From an uncultured Bacteroidales bacterium (GTDB lineage Bacteria > Bacteroidota > Bacteroidia > Bacteroidales > Paludibacteraceae), in the NCBI GenBank assembly GCA_946187555.1, contig CAMHQP010000006.1, positions 1 to 56,977 of the forward strand: DNA of 56,977 nt, given 5' to 3'. Within the stretch, counting starts at the first letter, position 1. The number at the start of each line of letters is the position of its first letter. The notes under the pieces are model-generated. The model was not told the origin of the DNA and made no database searches. It saw nothing but the letters and a program-made list of their open reading frames with translations. A program made the translations under genes and the position numbers. Shown piece by piece: positions 40,894-52,400 of the stretch.

Positions 40894-42993
40894 ATGGAAA
40901 CATACATTATCAAACGTGACGGTAAGAAGGAACTTTTTACCATTGACAAAATCAAAAATGCCATATCGAAGGCATTCTTAGCTGTAGGTGCGTTTGCGAC
41001 GGAAGAGACATTAGGGGCAATCCTTTCGCACTTACGAGTACATAACGATGCAACCGTAGAGGAGATTCAGAACCAGGTGGAGGTTGCGCTGATGGCTGAA
41101 GGCTACTATCAGGTAGCGAAGGCGTTCATCTTGTATCGCCAGGGTCATACGGAGGATCGTGAGACCCAGCGTCGTTTGGACTTCATGATGAACTACGTTC
41201 AGGCAAGTAACGCGGCAGAGGGGTCGAAGTTCGATGCGAACGCAAACGTGGAGCACAAGAACATCGCTACGCTGATCGGTGAGCTTCCGAAGCAGGGCTT
41301 CATTCGTCTGAACCGCCGTCTGTTGACCGAGCGTATCAAGACGATGTACGGTAAGGAGTTGAGCGACAAGTACATGAACCTGTTGAATCAGCACTTTATC
41401 TACAAGAACGACGAGACGAACCTCGCTAACTACTGTGCGTCCATCACAATGTATCCGTGGTTGATCGGCGGCACGAAGAGTATCGGCGGTAATGCTACTC
41501 CTCCGAAGAACCTGAAGTCTTTCTGCGGCGGATTCATCAACATGGTGTTCATGGTTAGCTCGATGCTCTCAGGCGCGTGCGCTACGCCCGAGTTCCTTAT
41601 GTATATGAACTATTTCATTGAGCAGGAATACGGCGAGGATTACTACAAGCGTGCGGACGAGATCGTGGACTTGAGCATCAAGCGCCGTACGATCGACCAG
41701 GTGATCTGCGACTACTTCCAACAGGTGGTGTACAGTCTGAACCAGCCGTCGGGTGCACGTAACTATCAGTCGGTATTCTGGAACATCAGTTACTACGACC
41801 GTTACTATTTCAAGAGCCTGTTCGATAACTTCCGTTTCCCGAACGGCGAGGCACCTCATTGGGACGGTTTGAACTGGTTGCAGAAACGCTTCATGAACTG
41901 GTTCAACGAAGAGCGTACGCGTACCGTGTTGACCTTCCCGGTAGAGACGATGGCGCTGCTGGCTGAGGACGGCGATATCAAGGACAAGGAGTACGGCGAT
42001 TTCACGGCAGAGATGTACGCGAAGGGTCACTCGTTCTTTACGTATGTAAGCGACAATGCTGATAGTTTGTCGAGCTGCTGCCGTCTGCGTAACGCGATCA
42101 CGGATAACAGCTTCAGTTACACGTTAGGTGCGGGTGGTATCTCGACGGGTTCGAAATCCGTATTGACGATCAACCTAAACCGCGCTATCCAGTACGCTGT
42201 TCGCAACAACATCCCGTATCAGGCTTATGTAGAGGAGATAGTGGACTTGATGCACAAGGTTCAGTTGGCTTACAACGAGAACCTCAAACAGTTGCAAGAG
42301 CGCGGTATGCTGCCGTTGTTCGACGCGGGTTACATCAATATCGGTCGTCAGTACTTGACGATCGGTGTGAACGGTCTGGTAGAGGCTGCTGAGTTCCTCG
42401 GTCTGGAGATCAAGGATACGCCGGAGTACGCTCATTTCGTTCAAGAGTTGCTCGGTATCATCGAGAAAAAGAACAAAGAGTACCGCACGAAGGACGTTAT
42501 GTTCAACTGCGAGATGATTCCGGCAGAGAACGTAGGTGTTAAGCATGCTAAGTGGGATCGCGAGGACGGTTATGTTGTGCCGCGTGACTGCTACAACAGC
42601 TATTTCTACATCGTAGAGGATAAGAGTCTGAACGTATTGGATCGTTTCCGTCTGCACGGTCGTAAGTACATCGAGCACCTGACGGGTGGTAGTGCATTGC
42701 ACTGCAACCTCGAGGAGCACTTGAGCCAAGAGCAGTACCGTCAGTTGCTACGCGTAGCGGCTATCGAGGGCTGTAACTACTTCACGTTCAACATCCCGAA
42801 CACGGTATGTAACGACTGCGGTCATATCGACAAGCGTTACTTGAAGGAGTGTCCGTGCTGTCATAGCAAGAACGTGGACTATCTGACGCGTGTGATCGGT
42901 TATATGAAGCGCGTAAGTAATTTCTCGGAGGCACGTCAGAAAGAGGCGGCTCAACGTTATTACGCAGAAAAACAGAAAGCTCCGCAATGTTAA
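40894..42993 (+). CDS. nrdD: Anaerobic ribonucleoside-triphosphate reductase
   Basis: 699 residues. An ATP-cone domain (about 1-95; IIKRDGKKELFTIDKIKNAI) precedes the glycyl-radical reductase domain. Near the C-terminus a zinc site has two CxxC pairs (CNDCGH ... CPCC), and the radical glycine is in RVIGYMKRV (about 670). It makes deoxynucleotides without oxygen, and so points to an anaerobe. The stop overlaps nrdG by 7 nt. Confidence 0.97.
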   Translation: METYIIKRDGKKELFTIDKIKNAISKAFLAVGAFATEETLGAILSHLRVHNDATVEEIQNQVEVALMAEGYYQVAKAFILYRQGHTEDRETQRRLDFMMNYVQASNAAEGSKFDANANVEHKNIATLIGELPKQGFIRLNRRLLTERIKTMYGKELSDKYMNLLNQHFIYKNDETNLANYCASITMYPWLIGGTKSIGGNATPPKNLKSFCGGFINMVFMVSSMLSGACATPEFLMYMNYFIEQEYGEDYYKRADEIVDLSIKRRTIDQVICDYFQQVVYSLNQPSGARNYQSVFWNISYYDRYYFKSLFDNFRFPNGEAPHWDGLNWLQKRFMNWFNEERTRTVLTFPVETMALLAEDGDIKDKEYGDFTAEMYAKGHSFFTYVSDNADSLSSCCRLRNAITDNSFSYTLGAGGISTGSKSVLTINLNRAIQYAVRNNIPYQAYVEEIVDLMHKVQLAYNENLKQLQERGMLPLFDAGYINIGRQYLTIGVNGLVEAAEFLGLEIKDTPEYAHFVQELLGIIEKKNKEYRTKDVMFNCEMIPAENVGVKHAKWDREDGYVVPRDCYNSYFYIVEDKSLNVLDRFRLHGRKYIEHLTGGSALHCNLEEHLSQEQYRQLLRVAAIEGCNYFTFNIPNTVCNDCGHIDKRYLKECPCCHSKNVDYLTRVIGYMKRVSNFSEARQKEAAQRYYAEKQKAPQC

Positions 42994-43466
42994 AAGTAGC
43001 TTCTTTTGACATCGTATTTCAAGAGATTCCGGGCGAGGTAACACTCGCCCTTAATCTCTCTAATTGTCCCTGTCACTGCCCGGGATGTCACAGCCAGCAC
43101 TTGGCGGAGGATATCGGGGAGGAAGTGAATGAGGAATTGCTGAACGGTTTGTTGGCGCGTTATGGGGCAATGATCACATGCGTGGCGTTCATGGGCGGCG
43201 ACGCGGAGCCGGAGGAGGTTGCCAGGTGGGCGAAGTATGTAAAAGGGTTACAGGCTACGGGTTACGGGTTACGGACGGCTTGGTACTCCGGACGAATGAA
43301 CATGCCGAAGGATGAGAAGGCTTTTGACTACGTGAAACTCGGGCCGTATATCGAGAGTTTGGGAGGACTGAAGAGTGAGAAGACCAACCAACGGATCTAT
43401 AAACGGGAAGACGATAGTTGGATAGATATCACTTCGTCATTCTGGAAAAAAAACCTCGCGAATTGA
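42987..43466 (+). CDS. nrdG: Anaerobic ribonucleotide reductase activating protein
   Basis: 159 residues; radical SAM activase that makes the glycyl radical on NrdD. The cluster motif is C-x3-C-x2-C within NCPCHCPGCHSQHL (about 28-37), and FMGGDAEPEEV is the conserved glycine-rich loop. Residues about 87-96 (GLQATGYGLR) are encoded by a four-unit heptamer array, just before the conserved TAWYSG. The stop codon is in the loop of the terminator that follows. Confidence 0.95.
   Translation: MLKVASFDIVFQEIPGEVTLALNLSNCPCHCPGCHSQHLAEDIGEEVNEELLNGLLARYGAMITCVAFMGGDAEPEEVARWAKYVKGLQATGYGLRTAWYSGRMNMPKDEKAFDYVKLGPYIESLGGLKSEKTNQRIYKREDDSWIDITSSFWKKNLAN
43246..43273. repeat. Heptamer array, GGTTACG x4 (in nrdG)
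   Basis: Four units, one with a C in place of the first T. They encode GLQATGYGLR, almost the same peptide as the array at 34315. Confidence 0.9.
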
Positions 43467-43481
43467 ATCGCGAGGTTTTTT
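43451..43481. terminator. Bidirectional terminator between nrdG and the giant repeat protein
   Basis: The 10-bp perfect stem AAACCTCGCG (43451-43460) / CGCGAGGTTT (43469-43478) with an 8-nt loop is flanked by A-runs on the left and T-runs on the right, so it serves both converging genes. The nrdG stop TGA is in the loop. Confidence 0.93.
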
Positions 43482-43499
43482 CGTATATTGCCCGAAGGT

Positions 43500-46400
43500 T
43501 TAGTAGATCATTACCTTGTGGCTCGTGACGTTGTCACCTTGGTGCACTCGGATGAAGTAGATTCCACTGATCGCCGGTAGGGTGATCTGGGTCTGTCCTT
43601 CGTTGAGGTTACCTTGAGCGACGATGAGTCCGGTGGTAGCAATCACTTCGTATGAACCCTCCCTCGGTGCTTCTACGCAAACGCGCGGGGTATGACGCGG
43701 AGCCTGGGTCGGGTACACGAGGATCGGATCCTCGTACGCTATACTGGAGTTGATGGTGATGACAAGCGGACAGGTCTCGTACGCGCGGTTCTCGCCCTTG
43801 CGCGTAGCGGACATGACTACTTCGTCACCGTCATGGAAGTTATGCTCGAGGTATCCCTTACCGTTGTTCATCTGACGAACGCCGTTGACGAACCATTCTA
43901 CCTGGTTGAACTCGTATCCACCGTTCAGCTCTTTCTTGAGCGGTACCACAACATCGTTCCAGTTCTGCTCGATGATCCAGCTCGGGTACTTGACAACGAG
44001 TTCGATATTATCGGCACGGCTGACGCCGCAGACACCGTTGTCGAGCACGAGGCTCATGGTGTAGGTTCCCGGCTTGACGTAGTTGGTATGGTTGAGGTAG
44101 AGTACTTCCGGTTTAGCGGGTACAGAACCTGTTGCATAACGGTCTTCGCCGAGGAACGGTTGGTCGATGACATCGATGAAGCCTTCGTCCTTCGCCGCCT
44201 GATCGTAGTAGATGCTGTAGAAGGTCGGCTTGGCACCGGTGTAGGTGAACGCAATCTGGAAGTCCTTGTCATCCGCGCATATCTCACCGCCTGTAGCGTT
44301 GGCGATATAGGTCGGGTGGGCTACGATGAGGTGGAGCGTGTAGATTCCGGACATGTAGGTAGCCGCGTCGTTGACTGTGTCGGTGTAGTAACCCTCGATC
44401 GAGTATTTCTTACCACGCCATGTGTATTCCTGACCCTCACAGATGGTGTACTCGGTGCTCTGACGAATGGTCTGGATGACCTGGAGGTTGAGCACGTAGG
44501 TACTATCGCAATCATGGATAGTCGGGAAGGTTTTCGTGTATTGGCCTGCTACATTGTAGGTCTGATGGTTCTGCTCCCACGTGTAGGTCTGATAGTCGAA
44601 GATCGTGATCGTGGTGTCGAACGTGTACGACGGGAAGAGGGTTATGTCGAGGTGGAAGATACTATCGCAACCATCGGTTGTCTTGAGTACGACATCCTGT
44701 TTGCCGCCACGTGTAATCGCTTTGTCTCCGAAGAAGAGGGTGTCACCGTCACACAAGGTGGTGTTGACATCGAACTCGTAGGCAGGCGCGTCATATACTT
44801 CTACACGCCATATACTATCCATCTCTCCAGTCACTCTGCTGCGACGGAGGAAGGTGTAGAGGCCTGCTTCGGTGATGACTTGGCCGTCGATCTTGATTTC
44901 CGAACCCGCGCAGAGCGGCATAGGTGTCCACTCGGAATAACGCGATGAGATGATGAGTACGAATCGCAGAATACTATCGCAACCGAACTTATTAACCAGT
45001 GTATCGTTATAGATACCTCCTTGCTCATAGATACGTCCGTTGTAGATGTACGGCACTTGTTTATCCGTGATCACCTTACGGGTCTCTGTGATCGAGATCG
45101 GGTTAACGGTCAGGTTGAGCGTGATCACACTATCTTTGTACTGCGAGGTGTATTTGTATTGTCCGGTATGAGTCAACTTGCGTCCGAAGAAGTCGAAGTA
45201 CTCGCCCTGACAGATCTCGCGATCCCATGTCCACTCGCGGGTACGCTTCTGGTTAACAACCACATGGAAGATTGAGTCACAACCGTGAATCGTACGCAAG
45301 GTATCAAAGTAGATAGCCGGCGATGAGATGTCACGGCCGTGGATCTTCAGATGCTCGCCTACACCGATCTCGTACTGCTCGTTGATAAAGAACGACGGGT
45401 GTACATGAACGACTGCCTGACGTACGCTATCGAAGCCATACTCAGTGAGAATACTATCGGTATAGGTACCCGACTGCGAGATCTCCATGATCAGTTTGCC
45501 TTTCTCGTCTTTCCATTGGAACGGGAAGTTGACGGAATCTGACTGACAGAGATCGAAGGTATCCGAACGGAAGTACGACGGGTGTACGGTCAAGAACAGG
45601 TGCTCCATACTATCGCAACCATGTACGGTCTTTCCAGTCCACTCGTAGGTACCGGAGATGGTCAGGACGCGGTCGTGGAAGAGGAACGGCTCCTTATCCG
45701 ATATATGCTTCTCGATAGTGAAGTCGAGCGTCGGGTGAACGGCGACGATGTACTTAATGATACTGTCACAACCTGTCGCAGACGGAATGGTATCGTTGAA
45801 TGTACCGTTCTGGTAGTATTGTTTGCCCTTGAACAGGAAGGTGTCACCGGCACATATCGAGATGTTCCGCTCGCCGTAGAACGACTTGTTGACGGTGAGG
45901 TGGAGCGTCTTCACTACGCGCGAGGAGTCAGTCCAAGCGATCGGCATGACATAGTCACCGGTCTCGTTGTACTCAATACCGCGCCAGATGAACGGCAGGT
46001 CGGAATCGCAGATAACCGCCGCCGTATCGACGTTGAAGGTCTTGAGGACGGTGAGAATCAACTGGTAGGTATCAGTACAGCCGTTGTTGTTGGTTACACG
46101 ATACTCATAAACGCCGGACTCTTTGTACCATGCATTGTTGAACTCTACCGAGTCGCCTTCGAAGATACGCTTGGTCATCGTCTCGTATTTCGCCGGAATG
46201 ACGGTGAGCGCCAGCATCACGATACTGTCACAACCGTTCATGGCCGTGAGGGTGTCGTAGTACGTGCCTTGCTCGGAGAGTACGTTCTTGCCGAACTTAT
46301 AGAAGTCGCCTTCGCAGATGGTCTTGTTGATCGGTTCGGGTGCGCGCAGGATAGGTAGCACGTTCACCTTGAGGCCGATCGTCGTCTCTTTGCCCTCGGT

Positions 46401-49400
46401 GTTGACCATCGTGTCGCGGTAGATACCGGACTCGTAGATGGTCTTGTTGCGCCACGTCAACGGCAGCTCGTTCGCGCAGACGGTCACGGAGTCATCGTAG
46501 AGACGGTTGACATTCAGGCGGAGCTCAATGATACTATCGCAGTTGGTGGTAGTCGTGGTGTAACGAATCGGATAAATACCTGCGGTCGAGTAGGGTTGAC
46601 CTTCGAACATGACGGTGTCGCCTTCGTAGATCGTGCGCTCGATCGTGTGGTAGTAGGTCGGCTCAACGTTGAGGTGGAGCACCACGATGCTGTCACAACC
46701 GGCTGCATTACGCAGGGTATCGCGGTACTCACCGGACGTGCTGAGCATCTGACCGTTGAAGTCATACTGACCACCCTTACAGATCGAACGGTAGAGGATC
46801 GTCGAGGTCGGCTCGTTCACAATGAGTCGCAGGCCGTAGTACATCTGCTTACCGTTCACGATGGTCGTGTCGTTGCGGTAGATGCCGGCAGCATAGAGCG
46901 GGGTCACTTGTCCGTTCCACTTGTTGGTCCATATGTACGGCAGATCCGTGGAGCAAACGATGACCGTGGTATCGATGAGCGGGTGCACGATGACCTTGAT
47001 ATCGATGATACTGTCGCACTTATCCGCCGTGAGCTCTTTGATGGTATGGATGGTGTCCTTATCGAATGTATGACCCAATACCTCCACGGACTGACCTTGT
47101 ATGATGTGGCGCTCGATGTAGTTGTAATACGGTTTGTTGACCGTGAGGTGCAACTCAACGATGCTGTCACAACCGTCGGCTGTCTGCAGCGTGTCTTTGT
47201 AGATACCGGAGGTGGTGAGTTTCTGTCCATTGAAGGAGAAGAAGTTGTTCTCACCCTCACAGATGTTCTCGTTGATAACCCTAACAACCGGCTCCTTGAC
47301 GATCAGTTCTATGCTCCAGAACGTACGCTCGCCGTTGACATAGGTCGTATCGTTGTGGTAGATACCCGCTGCGTGGAGCAGGGTAGTGGAACCGTTCCAG
47401 TGATTAACCCATTCGAACGGCAGGTCATTCGAACAAACGTAGGCCGTGGTATCGACGAGCGGGTGCACCACGAGCAGCAACTCGGAAACCGAGTCGCAGC
47501 CGGCAGGCGTTGTGTTACTATGCGTGTAGGTTCCTGAAGTCGTATAAGGCGTACCGAAGAAGTTGCAGGTATCCCCCGCGTATATGTCGCGACGCTCGAA
47601 ATGATAGTACGGATCGTTGACCGTGAGGTGCAACTCAACAATACTATCACAACCGGAAGCCATCGATGCGAGGGTATCGATGTAGATACCGCCTTTCGTT
47701 AACTCCTTGCCGTGGAAATTGAACGGCAGATCGTTCTTGCATATCTTCTCCGTGATGGTCTGATGTGCAGTCGGTTGCACAGTGATTGTCGCGATGAAGA
47801 TACTATCGTATCCGTCATGCGTACGCGGATTGTAGATGTAGGTACCACTCTCGGTGATGCCGTTGTTGTCTTTCCACGTGTACGGCGTCTGGCGCTCGCA
47901 GATGGTGATCTCTTCCGTGAATTTATACGTATGGTGGATATAGAGCGTCAGGGTGTCGATGCTGTCACATCCGAACTCGGACGCAAACCGATATCCGTGC
48001 TTGCCGGCTGCATAGAGCGAATCCACACCGATGGAGTCACCGGCATGGTTGAAGTGCTTCCAAACATACGGCGTATCAATGTCTGCGATATGTGCATCGT
48101 ATTTCGATATGTATTTCGAGCGAACGTTCAAGAACAGCGTCACGATCGAGTCACAACCGTATTGGTGCGACAAGATGGTATCGCGGTAAACGTCTTCGCG
48201 GTGGAGGAACAGCGGTGAACCGTCTTTCTTCAGACCGAAGCGCATTGAATCGCCTTCGCATATATGGGCACGGATGGTGTCATACAATACGGGCAGTATG
48301 TTGATATATACCGATCGTATACTGTCGTAGCCGTCATGCGTCTGGGTCTTGAAGTAGTAGTTATCGCTCTTGCGTATCTCGGTGATGTCTTCCCACGTGT
48401 ACGGTACCTCGCTTTGGCAGATAGTGATCGTATCCAAGCGGATGTCGTAGGTCTTGTGGATAAACAAGTGCAGACTATCGATACTATCGCAACTGAACTC
48501 GGACTCGAACCTGTATCCGTAGTCGCCGGGCACATAGAGCGAATCCACACCGATGGAGTCACCGGCATGGTTGAAGTGCTTCCATACAAACGGTGCCTGA
48601 GTATCTGCGATATGCCGTATCGAGTCATGGAAATAGCGCGGACGTACATTGAGGATCAGCGTCACGATGGAGTCACATCCGTATTGACGTGAGGTGAGCG
48701 TATCGCGATAAACGCTGTCTTTGTACATGAATAGCGGTGAACCGTCTTTCTTCAAACCGAAGCGCATTGAGTCGCCCTCGCAGATGTGTGCACGGACGGT
48801 TTCATACAATACCGGCAGAATGTTGATATATACCGACCGGATACTGTCGTAGCCATCATGCGTCTTGGTCTTGAAGTAATAGTTATCGCTCTTGCGTATC
48901 TCGGTGATGTCTTCCCACGTGTACGGTAACTCGCTTTGGCAGATAGTGATCGTATCCAAGCGGATGTTGTATGTCTTGTGGATCACGAGCTTCAGACTGT
49001 CGATACTATCGCAACCGAACTTGGTCTCGAATCGGAATCCGTAGTCGCCCGGCACATAGAGCGAATCCACACCGATGGAGTCACCGGCATGGTTGAAGTG
49101 CTTCCATACGTACGGTGCTTCTACATCCGCGATATCCTTGCGTATATATGTTGTCGGATAATTCGGCCATACTTGCAGGTGGAGCGTGATGATACTGTCG
49201 CAACCGAAGAAGGAAGGAACGGTGTCGCTGTATATACCTGTCGTCTTGTAGAACGTATTCGGATGTATAGACAGGACGGTAGGTATCTGCGTCGAGTCGC
49301 CGGCACAGATCGTGTCGAAGAAATGCGTCTGGTAGGTACGGTGGAAGTTCACGTACAACTCGTAGAAGACACTGTCGTGCGGGTAGTTTATGATGACCGT

Positions 49401-52400
49401 ATCCCGATAGGTGAGTGTATTGTCATGTAGCGGCGTTGTGTATTCCTGCTTATGCGCCGGTACGCCATCCGCTGCCGGCCAGTATTTGGTCAGCGTCGTA
49501 TTGATGGCTTCGCATGTATCTACCGTGTCGCGGTACAGATAGGTCGGACGAACGGTCAGGTTGAGTACGAACACACTATCGCAACCGTAGATGGAAGGAA
49601 GCGTGTCTCGGTAGGTTCCGGATACGTACATCGAGTCTTTATGGCTATGCTGTATACCCTTGATGTCCGTCCATTTGTTCTCCCATACGAACGGTAGTTC
49701 GCGATCGATAATGGTCGCCGTCTGATAGGTCGTGTCGATACGGTTGCGGACAAACAGACGCAACTCAATGATACTGTCGCAACCGCTCGCTGCACGAAGC
49801 GTGTCTATATACTGACCGGCTTTCTGCAGGTAGCGTTCGATGGTGTGGTTGTTCTCTAACTCAAAATGGTGTTGGTCAAACTGAATCGAGTCGCCGTAAC
49901 AGATCGAGTCATAAATGATCTGGTAGTATTTCCGGTGGTAGTCGATGTACATGTCATAGATACTGTCAAACCGGTAGAGTAGGGTCTTGAGCGGCTTAAT
50001 GACATGGAAGGCAGAATCCTTGTCCGGCATCGTATACGTTTGATAGTAGCCGTCTTTCCAGTAGTACAGCGTATCTTTTCCCGGAACCTCACAAACGGAG
50101 ATCGTATCGCGGTAGTAGTACGTTGAATCGACAAACAAGTGCATCGTCATTACGTACTTACAGTATTGACCCAGCGAGTTGGTGTCCGGTGCCTGACCTA
50201 TCGAGTCATAGGTACCTTCTGCATAGAGGTATTGGTTGTTCCAGAACAGCGAGTCACCCATCGGGATATGAACGATTGTGTCTTCGTGAATCGTGTCGGC
50301 ATAAATGATAGTCCAGCGCGTCACGCTATCACAAACGTAAGCGTAGTCGTTATGGGTCATATTATGCATGCCGTCTACCCAGGCAGAGCGTGTATCCACC
50401 GTATCAAGGTATATACCGTCCGTCTTTACCCATTTCTCTTTCGGCCAGAACAACTGAACCGAGTCGCCACGGCAGAGGTAATAGGTGGTGTCGCGAGGTT
50501 GCGCTTGGTGCGGACGAACGATCACGTGGAACGATTTCGTGCTGTCGCAGTTATAGACGATAGAGTCATTTTCGATTTGAACGCCGATCCATTTGCCTTT
50601 CCATTCATTCACTTTCTGGCGGTAGAGGTCGAAGGCCGGGTTGAGGGTGTCACCCAAAATATAGGGTTTCTCACGGATAGCCTCTTCGCAGAGGAAGACA
50701 GAATCCTGATATAGTTTTAGTTCAGGAAGTATCGTCAGGCGAACCTCCACAATCGAGTCGCAACCGCAAGCGGTCTGGAAAGGATGAACCGTGCGTCCCT
50801 CCGTATAAATGGAGTCTTTCTGATCGCCGGGTCCCTGTACCACGTACGGTAATTTGTGCTCGCAAATCGTATCGGTGTAATAGAAGTAATAGGTCGTGTC
50901 TATCTTAATGTTGACATGGAAAACGCTATCACACGGAGCCTTTGGATTGTACGGCGTTACTTCTACGCGATCCACAAACGCCGTGTCGCGGTAATATACA
51001 TGGTCTCGCCACGAAGCTCCGGCTTGACCGCAGCCGTGTACATGCACAACAGTGTCGTACGGTGTACTGATGGTCAGATCCAAGGAGTGGAACTCGATGA
51101 TCCGGCCTTCCGCGTCATAGACAGTGTCGTAAAAGAGACCGGTGGTGTACAGCGTATCCGGTTCATGACCCGAAGGATGTGTCCAAACGTACGGGTACTT
51201 GCTGACTTCATGCTCGTCTTTGGCGGTGTCGTTGCTACAGATCACTTTCGTTTCACGCATGTCTTGGATGACGCGTAACTGTTGGATGATCAGACATCCC
51301 GTCGCTGTGTCGATACTGTCAGGGATAGCATCATAGGTCGCCGCGGACGTGATGACGTTGCCTTTCCATCGGATCGTGTCGTCAGGATGCAGGATAGTCG
51401 TCTCTACCAACTTCTTCTGCGGGTATTGGTAGATCTCGTAGTAGATGATGCTGTCGCAGCCGTTGTCCGGGTTCGGTTTAACAATTCTCTCCCTATAAAC
51501 GGTGTCGGACTCGACATGGAAATACGTATGGCCGTTGATATAGAACTCATCGCCGTAGCACAGGTATTTTTGAATCGTGTCTTTCGGCGCTTTGTCGATT
51601 GTCAAAACCAAACGGTAGATACTATCGGTGTTGTTAACGGTCGTGTAGCGGTACTCATACTGCCGGGTTGTACCTACCGGGTGCGACAGGTCATCGTTGG
51701 CATGTTCTGTCGGACCATTCGTCCAGTGGTAGGGCAACTCGGTCTCACAGATGGTGATGGTATCTTCGTACAGATAGGTCGGATAGACAATCAGCACGAT
51801 CTCTTCCGTGTTGCGGCACGAGCCTTCCGCTGCTTCGGTGTGGAAATAGGTACCGGCGGTGGTCAGCAAAGTGTCCCGAGTGGCTCCGCTCAAGCGATAT
51901 GTCCAGGTGTACGGCATCTTCGTATCCGGAATCTTTACCGTATCACTCAGGTAAAGTGCCGTGTTGAAATGCATATAAACCTTCACGATACTATCGCAAC
52001 CGTGTGCGGTCGGCAGGTTGTTCACGATAGCGGTGTCTTTATAGTAGTCTTTGCCCTGATAGCGGATCGAAGCACCGGGGCCACAAGTGTACATATGGCG
52101 GATGATCGTATCCTTGTAACTCGGCCAAACGGTCAGGTTCAGGATGTAGATCGAGTCTTTTTTACTCGTATGTACAGTATCTACATAGCGTCCTTCGATG
52201 CTGTATTCTTTGCCTCGCCAAGGATAGGATTCTCCGTGGCAGATAGAGGCCTGCTCAATGAGCATGTTCGTGTGCGGCGGAGCCGGTATAGAGATGACTT
52301 CCAACTCATAGATACTATCGCAACCGTATTGTGAGAAATGGCGGTCATAGTACGTACCGTCGCCGTAGATCATCGTGCCGTGCCACCAGATCGTGTCACC

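Noticed and set aside
40860..40900. NrdR box near the nrdD start (ACACTATATTATGG)
   Set aside because: Only one half matches the consensus, it covers the start codon and no second box is found at the usual spacing.
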